64,000 bases of DNA from Plantibacter sp. VKM Ac-2880 (GTDB lineage: Bacteria > Actinomycetota > Actinomycetes > Actinomycetales > Microbacteriaceae): the NCBI RefSeq assembly GCF_015351235.1, contig NZ_JADKSJ010000001.1, positions 434,001 through 498,000 on the forward strand, written 5' to 3'. The notes beneath the pieces were generated by a model. It was not told the origin of the DNA. It did not search any database and saw only the letters and a program-made list of their open reading frames with translations. Made by a program: the position numbers and the translations under genes. This document shows, one piece after another, positions 41,057 to 48,215 of the stretch; the first letter of the stretch is position 1; each line of letters starts with the position of its first letter.

Positions 41057-41590
41057 ATGCGACGTTCGAGAGTGCACGTGATGGGGGCCAGTGGCAGTGG
41101 CGTGACGACGCTCGGGCGGGCGCTCGCCGACCACTGGTCGGTGCCGCACGCGGACGCCGACGACTACTTCTGGGTGCCGACCGACCCGCCCTACGTCACG
41201 AAGCGGGCGGATGCCGAACGGGTGCGGCTCATGCGGGAGATGTTCGTGCCGCGAGAGGCCTGGGTCCTGTCGGGCTCGATGCCCGGCTGGGGCGACGAGA
41301 TCGTGGCCGAGTGCGACGCCGTGGTCTTCGTGGTGCTCGATCCGGCCGAGCGCCTGCGTCGGCTCGAGGCCCGCGAGGTCGAGCGGCGGGCGGGCGAGCG
41401 GTTCGACGAGGCGGCCTGGGAGACGTTCCGGGAGTGGGCGAGCGGCTACGACGACCCCGCGTTCGACGGACGCAGCCGGGCCTCGCACGAGGCGTGGCTG
41501 GCGACCCTGCCGCAGCCCGTCCTCCAGGTCGACAGCGCGATGTCGAGGTCCCAGCTCATCGAGGCGGTGCTGGCCTGGGATCCGAGCTGA
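41057..41590 (+). CDS. P-loop kinase-like protein (adenylate kinase/topology-modulation type) with altered Walker A
   Basis: The 177-residue protein starts VHVMGASGSGVTTLGRALAD, then HADADDYFWVPTDPPYVTKR, AWVLSGSMPGWGDE and VVFVVLDPAERLRRLEAREV. The fold is that of small nucleoside kinase-like ATPases. The Walker A lysine position of GxxGxGK(S/T) is Val15-16 (GSGVTT); related proteins with GSGTTT are common, so this may be a true subfamily. Substrate unknown. Independent gene 56 bp after the VOC gene. Confidence 0.7.
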   Translation: MRRSRVHVMGASGSGVTTLGRALADHWSVPHADADDYFWVPTDPPYVTKRADAERVRLMREMFVPREAWVLSGSMPGWGDEIVAECDAVVFVVLDPAERLRRLEAREVERRAGERFDEAAWETFREWASGYDDPAFDGRSRASHEAWLATLPQPVLQVDSAMSRSQLIEAVLAWDPS

Positions 41591-41668
41591 GCGACGGTTC
41601 GTGAGGAGCCGGGCGTCGGCGTTGTCAACCGCGCGCCCACTTGCCGACGGGAGGCGCATGCTGGAACG

Positions 41669-41705
41669 GTCAGACTTATCTGACACACGTCGCTTAGTGA
41701 GCGAC
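41669..41705. promoter_or_regulatory. Two adjacent inverted repeats upstream of alcohol dehydrogenase gene
   Basis: GTCAGACTTATCTGAC (41669-41684, 6-bp arms, 4-bp spacer) and GTCGCTTAGTGAGCGAC (41689-41705, 6-bp arms, 5-bp spacer) lie 41-77 bp before the start codon. The first shares the GTCAG/CTGAC half-sites with the MarR operators at 40552 but with a 6-bp instead of 4-bp gap. Confidence 0.5.
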
Positions 41706-41745
41706 AGCGGCGTGCGGTTCCGACGCTCGAGGAGGATGTCCCACC

Positions 41746-42792
41746 ATGAAGGCACTGCGGTACACGAAGATCGGCTCGGCCCCTGAGGTCGTCGAGATCG
41801 AGAAGCCGACGCCGGGGCCGGGTGAGATCCTCCTGAAGGTCACCGCCGCCGGCGTCTGCCACTCCGACGACTACGTCATGAGCCTGCCCGAGCAGGACTA
41901 CCTCGACCAGCAATACCCGTTGCCGCTCACGCTCGGTCACGAGGGGGCGGGCGTCATCGAGGAGTTCGGGCCCGGCGTGGAGACGAGCCTGCAGTTGGGC
42001 GAGGCCGTCGCCGTCTACGGCCCGTGGGGCTGCGGGCACTGCCTGAACTGCTCTCAGGGCAAGGAGAACTACTGCACGAACGCGGCGGCGGAGGGCATCC
42101 GCCCTCCCGGGCTCGGCGCCCAGGGCTCGATGGCCGAGTACATGATCGTCGACGACGTCCGTCACCTCGTGCCGATCGGTGACCTCGACCCGGTGAAGAA
42201 CGTGTCGCTCACCGACGCGGGCCTCACTCCGTACCACGCGATCAAGCGCAGCCTGCCGAAGCTCGGCGCCGGCACCTACGCGGTCGTCATCGGCTCAGGC
42301 GGCCTCGGGCACGTCGGCATCCAGATGCTGAAGGCGCTCTCCGGTGCCACCGTCATCGTGCTCGACGTCAACGACGAGAAGCTCGAGCTGGCGAAGCACG
42401 TCGGTGCCGATGTCACCCTCATCAGCGACGAGTCGGCGGCGGGGAAGATCCGCGAGCTGACCGGCGGTGTCGGGGTGGATGCCGTGTTCGACTTCGTCGG
42501 CGCGAACCCGACCATCGCGACGGCCACCGCGGTCGCCGCGACGGAGGCCGACGTGACGATCGTGGGTATCGGCGGCGGTTCGACCACTATCGGCTTCGGT
42601 TCGATCGCCTACGACGCGGCCGTCCGGATCCCGTACTGGGGTTCGCGCAGCGAGCTGATCGAGGTCTTCGAGCTCGCGAAGGCGGGCAAGGTCGACGTCG
42701 AGGTGCAGCGCTACTCCCTCGACGACGCCCCGAAGGCCTACGAGGACCTGCACGCCGGTACGATCCGCGGACGGGCGGTCATCGTCCCGTAG
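41746..42792 (+). CDS. NAD(P)-dependent zinc alcohol dehydrogenase
   Basis: The 348-residue MDR enzyme has GVCHSDDYVMS and LTLGHEGAGVIEEFG (catalytic zinc), CGHCLNCSQGKENYC (structural zinc) and GSGGLGHVGIQ (cofactor binding). This resembles the actinobacterial AdhA/NAD-dependent ethanol-type branch. Two inverted repeats upstream and a terminator directly downstream make it a regulated single-gene unit. The start follows GAGGAGGATG. Physiological alcohol unknown. Confidence 0.88.
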   Translation: MKALRYTKIGSAPEVVEIEKPTPGPGEILLKVTAAGVCHSDDYVMSLPEQDYLDQQYPLPLTLGHEGAGVIEEFGPGVETSLQLGEAVAVYGPWGCGHCLNCSQGKENYCTNAAAEGIRPPGLGAQGSMAEYMIVDDVRHLVPIGDLDPVKNVSLTDAGLTPYHAIKRSLPKLGAGTYAVVIGSGGLGHVGIQMLKALSGATVIVLDVNDEKLELAKHVGADVTLISDESAAGKIRELTGGVGVDAVFDFVGANPTIATATAVAATEADVTIVGIGGGSTTIGFGSIAYDAAVRIPYWGSRSELIEVFELAKAGKVDVEVQRYSLDDAPKAYEDLHAGTIRGRAVIVP

Positions 42793-42804
42793 TGCTGTCC
42801 CCGA

Positions 42805-42838
42805 GGACCGGCGTGTGCTGCGGCACGCGCCGGTCCTT
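42805..42838 (+). terminator. Terminator after alcohol dehydrogenase gene
   Basis: 13-bp arms (42805-42817 and 42824-42836) with one mismatch, loop CTGCGG, then TT. It begins 13 bp after the stop codon. Confidence 0.75.
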
Positions 42839-42866
42839 CATTGCAGGGTTCACACCCCGGAAACAT

Positions 42867-42885
42867 TTTCGACACCCTATTGAAA
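42867..42885. promoter_or_regulatory. Nitrogen-gene motif, weaker copy upstream of glnT
   Basis: TTTCGACACCCTATTGAAA fits the pattern TTTCRATACNGTATYGAAA at all but two defined positions. The half-site CCTATTGAAANTGCG is repeated upstream of the ammonium transporter. Its centre is 35 bp from the strong site at 42902. Confidence 0.55.
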
Positions 42886-42901
42886 CTGCGCGCGCGCATA
42901 C

Positions 42902-42920
42902 TTTCAATACAGTATCGAAA
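42902..42920. promoter_or_regulatory. Nitrogen-gene palindrome, strong copy upstream of glnT
   Basis: TTTCAATACAGTATCGAAA is a 19-bp palindrome with 8 of 9 arm positions paired, 42 bp upstream of the glnT start. A near copy lies upstream of the ammonium transporter gene at 48118-48136. A TetR gene lies between them. Confidence 0.7.
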
Positions 42921-42962
42921 TGAGTCGCAGCGACTGCAGCGACGCAACCGGAGGAGCATCCC

Positions 42963-44324
42963 ATGACCGTCGTCGAGACCGTTACCACCGTGGAGTCCGT
43001 CCGCGCCCGCCTGCAGGAAGCCGGCGTCAAGTACGCCATGGCGAGCTTCGTCGACATGCACGGCAGCATCAAGACCAAGTTCGTCCCGCTGTCGCACCTC
43101 GAGCGCATGGCCGGGGGATCGGAGCTCTTCACCGGCGCCGCGCTCGACGGCCTCCCGCAGGCCATCAGCGACGAGGAGCTCTCGGCCCGCCCCGACCTCG
43201 ACAGCGCCGTCCAGCTGCCGTGGCGGAAGGACGTCGCCTTCTTCGCGAGCGACCTCTACACGAAGGGCGAACCGTTCGAAGCGGCCTCGCGCAACATCCT
43301 CAAGCGTCAGCTCGACGCGGCCGCCGAGATGGGCTTCACCTTCAACCTCGGCATCGAGACCGAGTTCTTCGTCCTGAAGGACACCCCCGAGGGCGTGACC
43401 GAGGTCAGCGACCGCGACGACCTCGCGAAGCCCTGCTACACAGCCACCGCAGCACTCGACAACCTGGACTGGCTCACCGAACTCGTCGAGGCGATGACCG
43501 AGATGGGCTGGGGCGTCTACTCCTTCGACCACGAGGACGCCCCCGGGCAGTTCGAGATCGACTTCAACTACTCCGACGCCCTCACCATGGCCGACCGCGC
43601 CGTGTTCTTCCGCCTCATGGCGAACGAGATCGTCCGCAAGCACGGCTACTTCGCCACCTTCATGCCGAAGCCCTTCGCCGACCGCAGTGGTTCCGGCGCG
43701 CACTTCAACATGTCGCTGGCCGACATCGAGACCGGCGAGAACCTCTTTGAGACCGACGACGACCCGCGCGGCTGCGGCATCTCGGAGCTCGGCTACAAGT
43801 TCATCGCCGGTGTCCTCAAGCACGCACCCGCCCTGTCGGCCGTCATCGCGCCGACCGTGAACAGCTACAAGCGCCTCGTCCGTCAGGGCAGCATGTCCGG
43901 TTCGACCTGGGCGCCCGTGTTCGTGAGCTACGGCAACAACAACCGCACCAACATGCTCCGCGTGCCGCTGCAGGGTGGGCGTGTGGAGTGCCGCGCGGCT
44001 GACATCAGCTGCAACCCGTATCTCGGCGCCGCGCTCATCCTCGCCGCGGGCCTCGAGGGCATCCGTGAGGACCTCGACCCGGGTGCGCCGCACACCGAGA
44101 ATATGTACGACTACACCGAGGCGGAGGTCGCGCAGCTCGGAATCGGCATGCTGCCGCGCAGCCTGGGTGAAGCGGTCGACGAGTTCGCCACGGACTCGCT
44201 GTCGCGGTCGGTGTTCGGTGAGGCGATGTACGACGCGTTCATCGACTACAAGCGCCAGGAGTGGAACGAGTACCAGGCGCACGTCTCCGACTGGGAGACC
44301 GCCCGCTACCTGAAGTTCTTCTGA
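42963..44324 (+). CDS. glnT: GlnT-type (type III glutamate-ammonia ligase-like) glutamine synthetase
   Basis: The 453-residue protein has GS catalytic elements: NLGIETEFFVL, FDHEDAPGQFEIDF, GSGAHFNMS, SGSTWAPVFVSYGNNNRTNM, RVECRAADISCNPYLGAAL. It matches the GlnT/'type III' branch, which also includes gamma-glutamylmethylamide synthetases, rather than GlnA. It makes glutamine or another gamma-glutamyl amide from glutamate, ATP and an amine. Two copies of a palindromic motif shared with the ammonium transporter lie upstream. The ATG follows CCGGAGGAGCATCCC. The MetX-like hydrolase follows after 5 bp, so the two are co-transcribed. Confidence 0.87.
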   Translation: MTVVETVTTVESVRARLQEAGVKYAMASFVDMHGSIKTKFVPLSHLERMAGGSELFTGAALDGLPQAISDEELSARPDLDSAVQLPWRKDVAFFASDLYTKGEPFEAASRNILKRQLDAAAEMGFTFNLGIETEFFVLKDTPEGVTEVSDRDDLAKPCYTATAALDNLDWLTELVEAMTEMGWGVYSFDHEDAPGQFEIDFNYSDALTMADRAVFFRLMANEIVRKHGYFATFMPKPFADRSGSGAHFNMSLADIETGENLFETDDDPRGCGISELGYKFIAGVLKHAPALSAVIAPTVNSYKRLVRQGSMSGSTWAPVFVSYGNNNRTNMLRVPLQGGRVECRAADISCNPYLGAALILAAGLEGIREDLDPGAPHTENMYDYTEAEVAQLGIGMLPRSLGEAVDEFATDSLSRSVFGEAMYDAFIDYKRQEWNEYQAHVSDWETARYLKFF

Positions 44325-44329
44325 TCCCG

Positions 44330-45328
44330 ATGCACCAGGTCCTCGACCTCGGGAGGTTCGCGCTGGAGTCCGGCGCGGACCTCCCCGAGGCCCGGCTTGC
44401 GTATACGACGCACGGTGTGCTGAACGCCGCCGGTGACAACGCGGTGCTGGTCCCGAGCTACTACACCGGCACGCACGCGAGCGCCGAGCCGTGGATCGGG
44501 GCAGGCAGGGCGCTCGACCCGGCGGAGTGGTTCATCGTGTCGGTGGACCTGTTCGGCAACGGGGTCTCGACCTCGCCGTCGAACGCCGTGACGGAGGTTC
44601 GCGGGGCCGCATTCCCCACGGTGTCGATCGGTGACAACGTGCGCGCCCAGCATCGGCTGGCCGAACAGCTCGGCGTGCGACGGTGGCGGCTGGTCGTCGG
44701 GTGGTCGATGGGGGCGCTGCAGGCCTACGAGTGGGCGGTCCGGTACCCCGAGCTCATCGACGCGTTCCTTCCCATCGCCGGGGCCGCCCGCTGTTCCCCG
44801 CACAACGCCGTCTTCCTGGCCGGTGTCGAGGCCGCTCTGCGTGCAGACAAGGTGTTCGAGGGTGGTCGATACGCGGTCCCGCCGCGCGCCGGGCTCCGGG
44901 CCTTCGGGACGGTCTACGCGGGTTGGGCGTACTCGCAGGCCTTCTTCCGCGACGGCGTGTACCGCGAGCTCGGCTATCCCGACGTCGACGCCCTGCTCGA
45001 GGATTGGGCTGCCGACCACGAGCGGTGGGACGCGAACGACCTGCTCGCCATGCTGCGCACCTGGCAGCAGGCGGACCCAGGACGAGGTGTCGACGGTGGT
45101 CTCGCTGCGGCGCTCGGCGGGGTGCGGGCGAGGAGCATCGTGATGCCGTCGTCGACCGACCTCTACTTCACGGTCGAGGACAACGTGCTCGAGTCGGCGA
45201 TGATGTCTCGGAGCGAGGTGCGGGTCATCAGGTCCGACCTCGGTCATGTCGCCGGTCGACCCGGTGTTCGTGCTGCCGAGACGACTGTGATCGAGGCGGC
45301 GATGCGGGAGCTGCTCGCGGATCGCTGA
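44330..45328 (+). CDS. MetX-like alpha/beta hydrolase (putative esterase/acyltransferase)
   Basis: The 332-residue protein has the homoserine acetyltransferase-type layout: ARLAYTTHGVLN, LVPSYYTGTH, nucleophile Ser126 in GWSMGALQAYEW, Asp in SSTDLYFTVEDN and His in LGHVAGRPG. The conserved substrate-binding features of true MetX are reduced, so it fits the 'MetX-like esterase' group. The gene starts 5 bp after glnT. Coupling to an amide-forming synthetase suggests a hydrolase or transferase step on a nitrogen compound; no specific reaction is known to me. Confidence 0.75.
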   Translation: MHQVLDLGRFALESGADLPEARLAYTTHGVLNAAGDNAVLVPSYYTGTHASAEPWIGAGRALDPAEWFIVSVDLFGNGVSTSPSNAVTEVRGAAFPTVSIGDNVRAQHRLAEQLGVRRWRLVVGWSMGALQAYEWAVRYPELIDAFLPIAGAARCSPHNAVFLAGVEAALRADKVFEGGRYAVPPRAGLRAFGTVYAGWAYSQAFFRDGVYRELGYPDVDALLEDWAADHERWDANDLLAMLRTWQQADPGRGVDGGLAAALGGVRARSIVMPSSTDLYFTVEDNVLESAMMSRSEVRVIRSDLGHVAGRPGVRAAETTVIEAAMRELLADR

Positions 45329-45381
45329 GCCGCCCGCCCGTAGGATTGGCGGAGGTGTCCGCGAGCAGGGAGTGGTGATCG

Positions 45382-46119
45382 ATGGCCGGCCGCACAGGAG
45401 CATCGCCGGGCCGTCCGCGCGCGAGTGGGATCGCCACCGAGGATCCGCGCGAGGAGATCATCCAGGTCGCGACCCGGTTGTTCGCCGAGCGCGGCTACGA
45501 GCGCACGAGCATGACGATGCTCGCCGAGGCGTGCGGGATGAAGCAGTCGTCGCTCTACTACTGGTTCGCGAACAAGCGTGAGGTGCTGCGGGCGACCGCC
45601 GCCTCGAACCGCCAGTCGGTCGGCGCTGCGGAGGCCCTCGGCTCGATCGAGGCCGGGACCCCCGCGAAGCTGTACCGGGTGTTGTATGAGGACGGTGTCG
45701 CGATCTGCGAGGCACCCTTCGACTACAACGAGATCGAACGGCTCGCGGCTGAGCACCCGGACGACCTCGCCTCCTTCTGGGACGACTACCGCGCGCTCTT
45801 CACTTTCATCGCCGGACTCATCCGCGACGGCGTCGAGCAAGGCACGCTCGTCCTCGGTGGTAGCGAGACGCCCGAATGGGCGGCGGCCGCGGCGCTCCAC
45901 GCGAACGAGGGCATGCAGAAGGCCTACCGCTACGGCTCCGGCGACATCGCCGCCCAGTACCCGCCCGTCGAGGCAGCCGAGGGTGCGGGCGACGCGGACC
46001 GCATCCGGGCCTTCGCCCGCCGCACGGCTGCCGCGACGGTGCACAGCCTCCTCGTCGACCGCGCGGCGCTCGCCGACGTGGAGCGCGACGCCCTGGCGCT
46101 GGACCTCGCCGTCGGCTAA
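45382..46119 (+). CDS. TetR-family regulator of the glnT cluster
   Basis: The 245-residue protein has the TetR HTH (EEIIQVATRLFAERGYERTS, MTMLAEACGMKQSSLYYWFA, NKREVLRATA) and an all-helical ligand domain. The start follows GCAGGGAGTGGTGATCG, with TAGGATT upstream. It lies 53 bp after the MetX-like gene. It is the natural candidate to bind the 19-bp palindrome shared by glnT and amt, by analogy with AmtR, a TetR-type nitrogen repressor in corynebacteria. Binding is not shown by sequence. Confidence 0.85.
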   Translation: MAGRTGASPGRPRASGIATEDPREEIIQVATRLFAERGYERTSMTMLAEACGMKQSSLYYWFANKREVLRATAASNRQSVGAAEALGSIEAGTPAKLYRVLYEDGVAICEAPFDYNEIERLAAEHPDDLASFWDDYRALFTFIAGLIRDGVEQGTLVLGGSETPEWAAAAALHANEGMQKAYRYGSGDIAAQYPPVEAAEGAGDADRIRAFARRTAAATVHSLLVDRAALADVERDALALDLAVG

Positions 46120-46673
46120 CGCATCGGCGGTTCATCTCCGGGAAGATCAGCCGCACGCAGCAGGCTTCGGACGGGAGGGAGTTGACGGCGGGCCACGTCG
46201 GTCGTCTCGTCGATCATCGTCACGAGGGAGACGACTTCGGCCCCGAGTTCCTCGACCATCTGGCTGACCGCCATGGCCTGGCTGCCGGTCTCCACCCAGT
46301 CGTCGACGAAGACCAATCGTGCCCCAGGGCTGACGTGGTCGCGACGGATGGAGAGCGTCCGTTGCTTGCCGCGGTAGTCCGGGCCCGTCCGTCGGCGCGC
46401 GACAGGGCCGGGGAAGACAGCTCCGTCCTTCCGGACCGCGACGAAACCGACTCCGAGCTGCAGCGCGACGGCGGGACCGAGAACGAATCCCCGTGATTCG
46501 ATGCCGACGATCCGGTCTGGACGGTCGCTCGCCGCCATGGACGAGAGGCCGGCCACGATCGCGTGAAGAGAGGCGCCATCAGTCAGCATGCTCCACATAT
46601 CGGCTTCGCCGTCGAGCCACCGGAAGGAGCTCCGCACGTGAGCGCGGGCTGCGTCGGTGATCGGCTCATTCAT
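46116..46673 (-). CDS. Phosphoribosyltransferase, adenine PRTase-like
   Basis: The 185-residue protein has the type I PRTase fold with the PRPP motif LVFVDDWVETGSQA and IVGIESRGFVLGPAVALQLG, FVAVRKDGAVFPGP as in Apt. It would salvage a purine or similar base to the nucleotide using PRPP. The N-terminus differs from housekeeping Apt, so this is probably a paralogue. Its stop overlaps the convergent TetR stop by 4 bp. Confidence 0.82.
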   Translation of the reverse strand: MNEPITDAARAHVRSSFRWLDGEADMWSMLTDGASLHAIVAGLSSMAASDRPDRIVGIESRGFVLGPAVALQLGVGFVAVRKDGAVFPGPVARRRTGPDYRGKQRTLSIRRDHVSPGARLVFVDDWVETGSQAMAVSQMVEELGAEVVSLVTMIDETTDVARRQLPPVRSLLRAADLPGDEPPMR

Positions 46674-46712
46674 CCGACCACCGTAGCGACGTACTGACCG
46701 TCGCGTGCAGCG

Positions 46713-47063
46713 CTACTTCGTTTCGTTCGGGTGGTTCGTATGCACCTGTTCCAGGTAGACGGTTCGTCCATCGACGTAGTACCAGACGCGCGCCGAGCCC
46801 TTCGCGGTCGGCTTGTGCTGCCAGCGCTGGTGGGTTCGTCCAGCTCGAGTGATCGTCCCGAGTTCGCCCATGAGCCGGTAGTTGGTGAGCGTGGTCTCCA
46901 ATGGTGTCGTGGTGAGGAAGTCCCAGGTGTCCGACATGGCGTTCCGAACGGTCGCGACAAGATCCTGCCACCCGCGGCTGGCCTCTGCGGTGGCGAACCG
47001 AATCTCGTACTCGACCTTTCTCGGTGGGCGCGGGACCAGCTCGCCCTTCTTGGATGCAGCCAC
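46713..47063 (-). CDS. RelE/ParE-like toxin of a toxin-antitoxin pair
   Basis: The 116-residue basic protein (VEYEIRFATAEASRGWQDLV, RNAMSDTWDFLTTTPL, THQRWQHKPTAKGSARVWYY, VDGRTVYLEQVHTNHPNETK) fits the RelE/HigB-like mRNA interferase fold pattern with a C-terminal His. GTG start lies 2 bp after the antitoxin stop; an alternative internal ATG exists at SDTWDF. Coupled to the Phd-like gene upstream, it would be neutralised by that protein. Confidence 0.7.
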   Translation of the reverse strand: MAASKKGELVPRPPRKVEYEIRFATAEASRGWQDLVATVRNAMSDTWDFLTTTPLETTLTNYRLMGELGTITRAGRTHQRWQHKPTAKGSARVWYYVDGRTVYLEQVHTNHPNETK

Positions 47064-47065
47064 AG

Positions 47066-47530
47066 TCAGGGACGCGCCACGGGCTCGTCGTCGTCGGTCT
47101 CGAGCCAGACGAGATCGACCGCGCCGAGACCCGCAGCCAGGGCCGTGGCCGTCTCCTTCCAGGACGTCAGTCGCGTGATCGCCAGGTGCGGCTGATCGGT
47201 CGCGATCGAAGCACGGGCGGCGTCGACGAGGTCCTGCGCACACGTCGTCCGGTCGGCGTTCGAGAGCGCGAGCATCCACGGGAACGCTCGCGACATCCGC
47301 TCTGCGAGGGTCCCCCTGTCGTCGAGAGTCACTGTGATGAGTTGCGCGGCGAAGTCCAGGAGGTGGGCGCGCGCTTCGGCTTCGCGCTGTGACATGAGGA
47401 CGAGGGGCTCGCCGTCGCGGCGAGTCACCGTCACCGGGTGGTCGTCAGCCTCGGCGAACACCTCGGCCGAGTGCTTGCTCAGATCGGAGGATCGGCGACT
47501 GAGCGTCGGGAGGAATGTCGAGGTGGCCAT
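47066..47530 (-). CDS. Phd/YefM-like antitoxin with long C-terminal extension
   Basis: The 154-residue protein starts like prevent-host-death antitoxins (LSRRSSDLSKHSAEVFAEAD, DHPVTVTRRDGEPLVLMSQR). Typical members have about 80-90 residues; the ~70-residue C-terminal extension (LDFAAQLITVTLDD, AFPWMLALSNADRTTCAQDL, HLAITRLTSWKETATALAAG) is unusual. It lies 2 bp before the toxin gene. Tandem GTATTCGGAA repeats sit just upstream of its start and probably bind it for autoregulation. Confidence 0.78.
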   Translation of the reverse strand: MATSTFLPTLSRRSSDLSKHSAEVFAEADDHPVTVTRRDGEPLVLMSQREAEARAHLLDFAAQLITVTLDDRGTLAERMSRAFPWMLALSNADRTTCAQDLVDAARASIATDQPHLAITRLTSWKETATALAAGLGAVDLVWLETDDDEPVARP

Positions 47531-47539
47531 GCATCGATG

Positions 47540-47561
47540 GTATTCGGAATGTATTCGGAAG
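47540..47561. promoter_or_regulatory. Tandem 11-bp direct repeats upstream of antitoxin gene
   Basis: GTATTCGGAAT (47540-47550) and GTATTCGGAAG (47551-47561) follow each other exactly, one helical turn apart, 9 bp before the antitoxin start on the opposite strand. Probable autoregulatory site of the toxin-antitoxin pair. Confidence 0.6.
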
Positions 47562-47711
47562 TCCAGCGCCAGCGCTCAAGGGGGAGTCGAGGCGGAGCTG
47601 GAGCTGCCGTGGCGGAGGACGTGCGCACTGGATCGTGCACCGCCTCTGACGTGCTCCCAGGCATCGACACATTCATCCGGTGGGAGTCGTCCACCGGCGT
47701 ATGGTCGAACC

Positions 47712-48098
47712 ATGTTCGTCCGTTTCCAGAGCGCCGTTCCGAATCGGCACGGCCGATACCCCGGGGTGTTCGCGATGGCGAACGGCTTGCATGCCGCCGG
47801 GCGACTCTCGGAGGAGGACGACGCCTGGTGGCGTCAGAGCAACGACCGTGCGAATGCCGCCTACGCCGACCCCACGGTTGCCTTGGCGGGGAGTTACGAC
47901 CACCCCGACGCATGCTCCTGGTTCAAAGCCGACGCCGTCGACCTGCTCGCGCTCGCTGGCGACTATCTCCTACTCCTCGATCGATACGACATCCCGTGGG
48001 TCGAACTCCGCACCAAGACACCGGGCCATCTCACCTACGAGGACGATGTGCAGGTCGTCGCCGTTCCGTTCCGGCACCCCGACGACTGGCCCCTCTGA
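47712..48098 (+). CDS. Hypothetical protein
   Basis: The 128-residue protein (MFVRFQSAVPNRHGRYPGVF, AMANGLHAAGRLSEEDDAWW, SYDHPDACSWFKADAVDLLA, YDIPWVELRTKTPGHLTYED, DVQVVAVPFRHPDDWPL) is small, soluble and rich in aromatic and acidic residues. It resembles uncharacterised actinobacterial single-domain proteins without an assigned function. It stands alone between the toxin-antitoxin pair and the ammonium transporter. No motif allows a functional call. Confidence 0.7.
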   Translation: MFVRFQSAVPNRHGRYPGVFAMANGLHAAGRLSEEDDAWWRQSNDRANAAYADPTVALAGSYDHPDACSWFKADAVDLLALAGDYLLLLDRYDIPWVELRTKTPGHLTYEDDVQVVAVPFRHPDDWPL

Positions 48099-48117
48099 TG
48101 TAACGAACACGAAACGG

Positions 48118-48136
48118 ATTCGATACTGCATCGAAA
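48118..48136. promoter_or_regulatory. Nitrogen-gene palindrome, strong copy upstream of amt
   Basis: ATTCGATACTGCATCGAAA matches TTTCRATACNGTATCGAAA (glnT upstream) at all but two defined positions. It lies 79 bp before the amt start. Confidence 0.65.
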
Positions 48137-48151
48137 CCGGTCGTCGCGACA

Positions 48152-48170
48152 ATTGGATGACCTATTGAAA
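48152..48170. promoter_or_regulatory. Nitrogen-gene motif, half-site upstream of amt
   Basis: The right half CCTATTGAAAATGCG (48161-48175) is nearly identical to CCTATTGAAACTGCG upstream of glnT (42876-42890). The left half is poor. The centre is 34 bp from the strong site at 48118, mirroring the 35-bp spacing at glnT. Confidence 0.5.
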
Positions 48171-48215
48171 ATGCGGTCGTCCGTTTCGGATCCCGCGCGA
48201 ACCCTGGAGGTCCGA

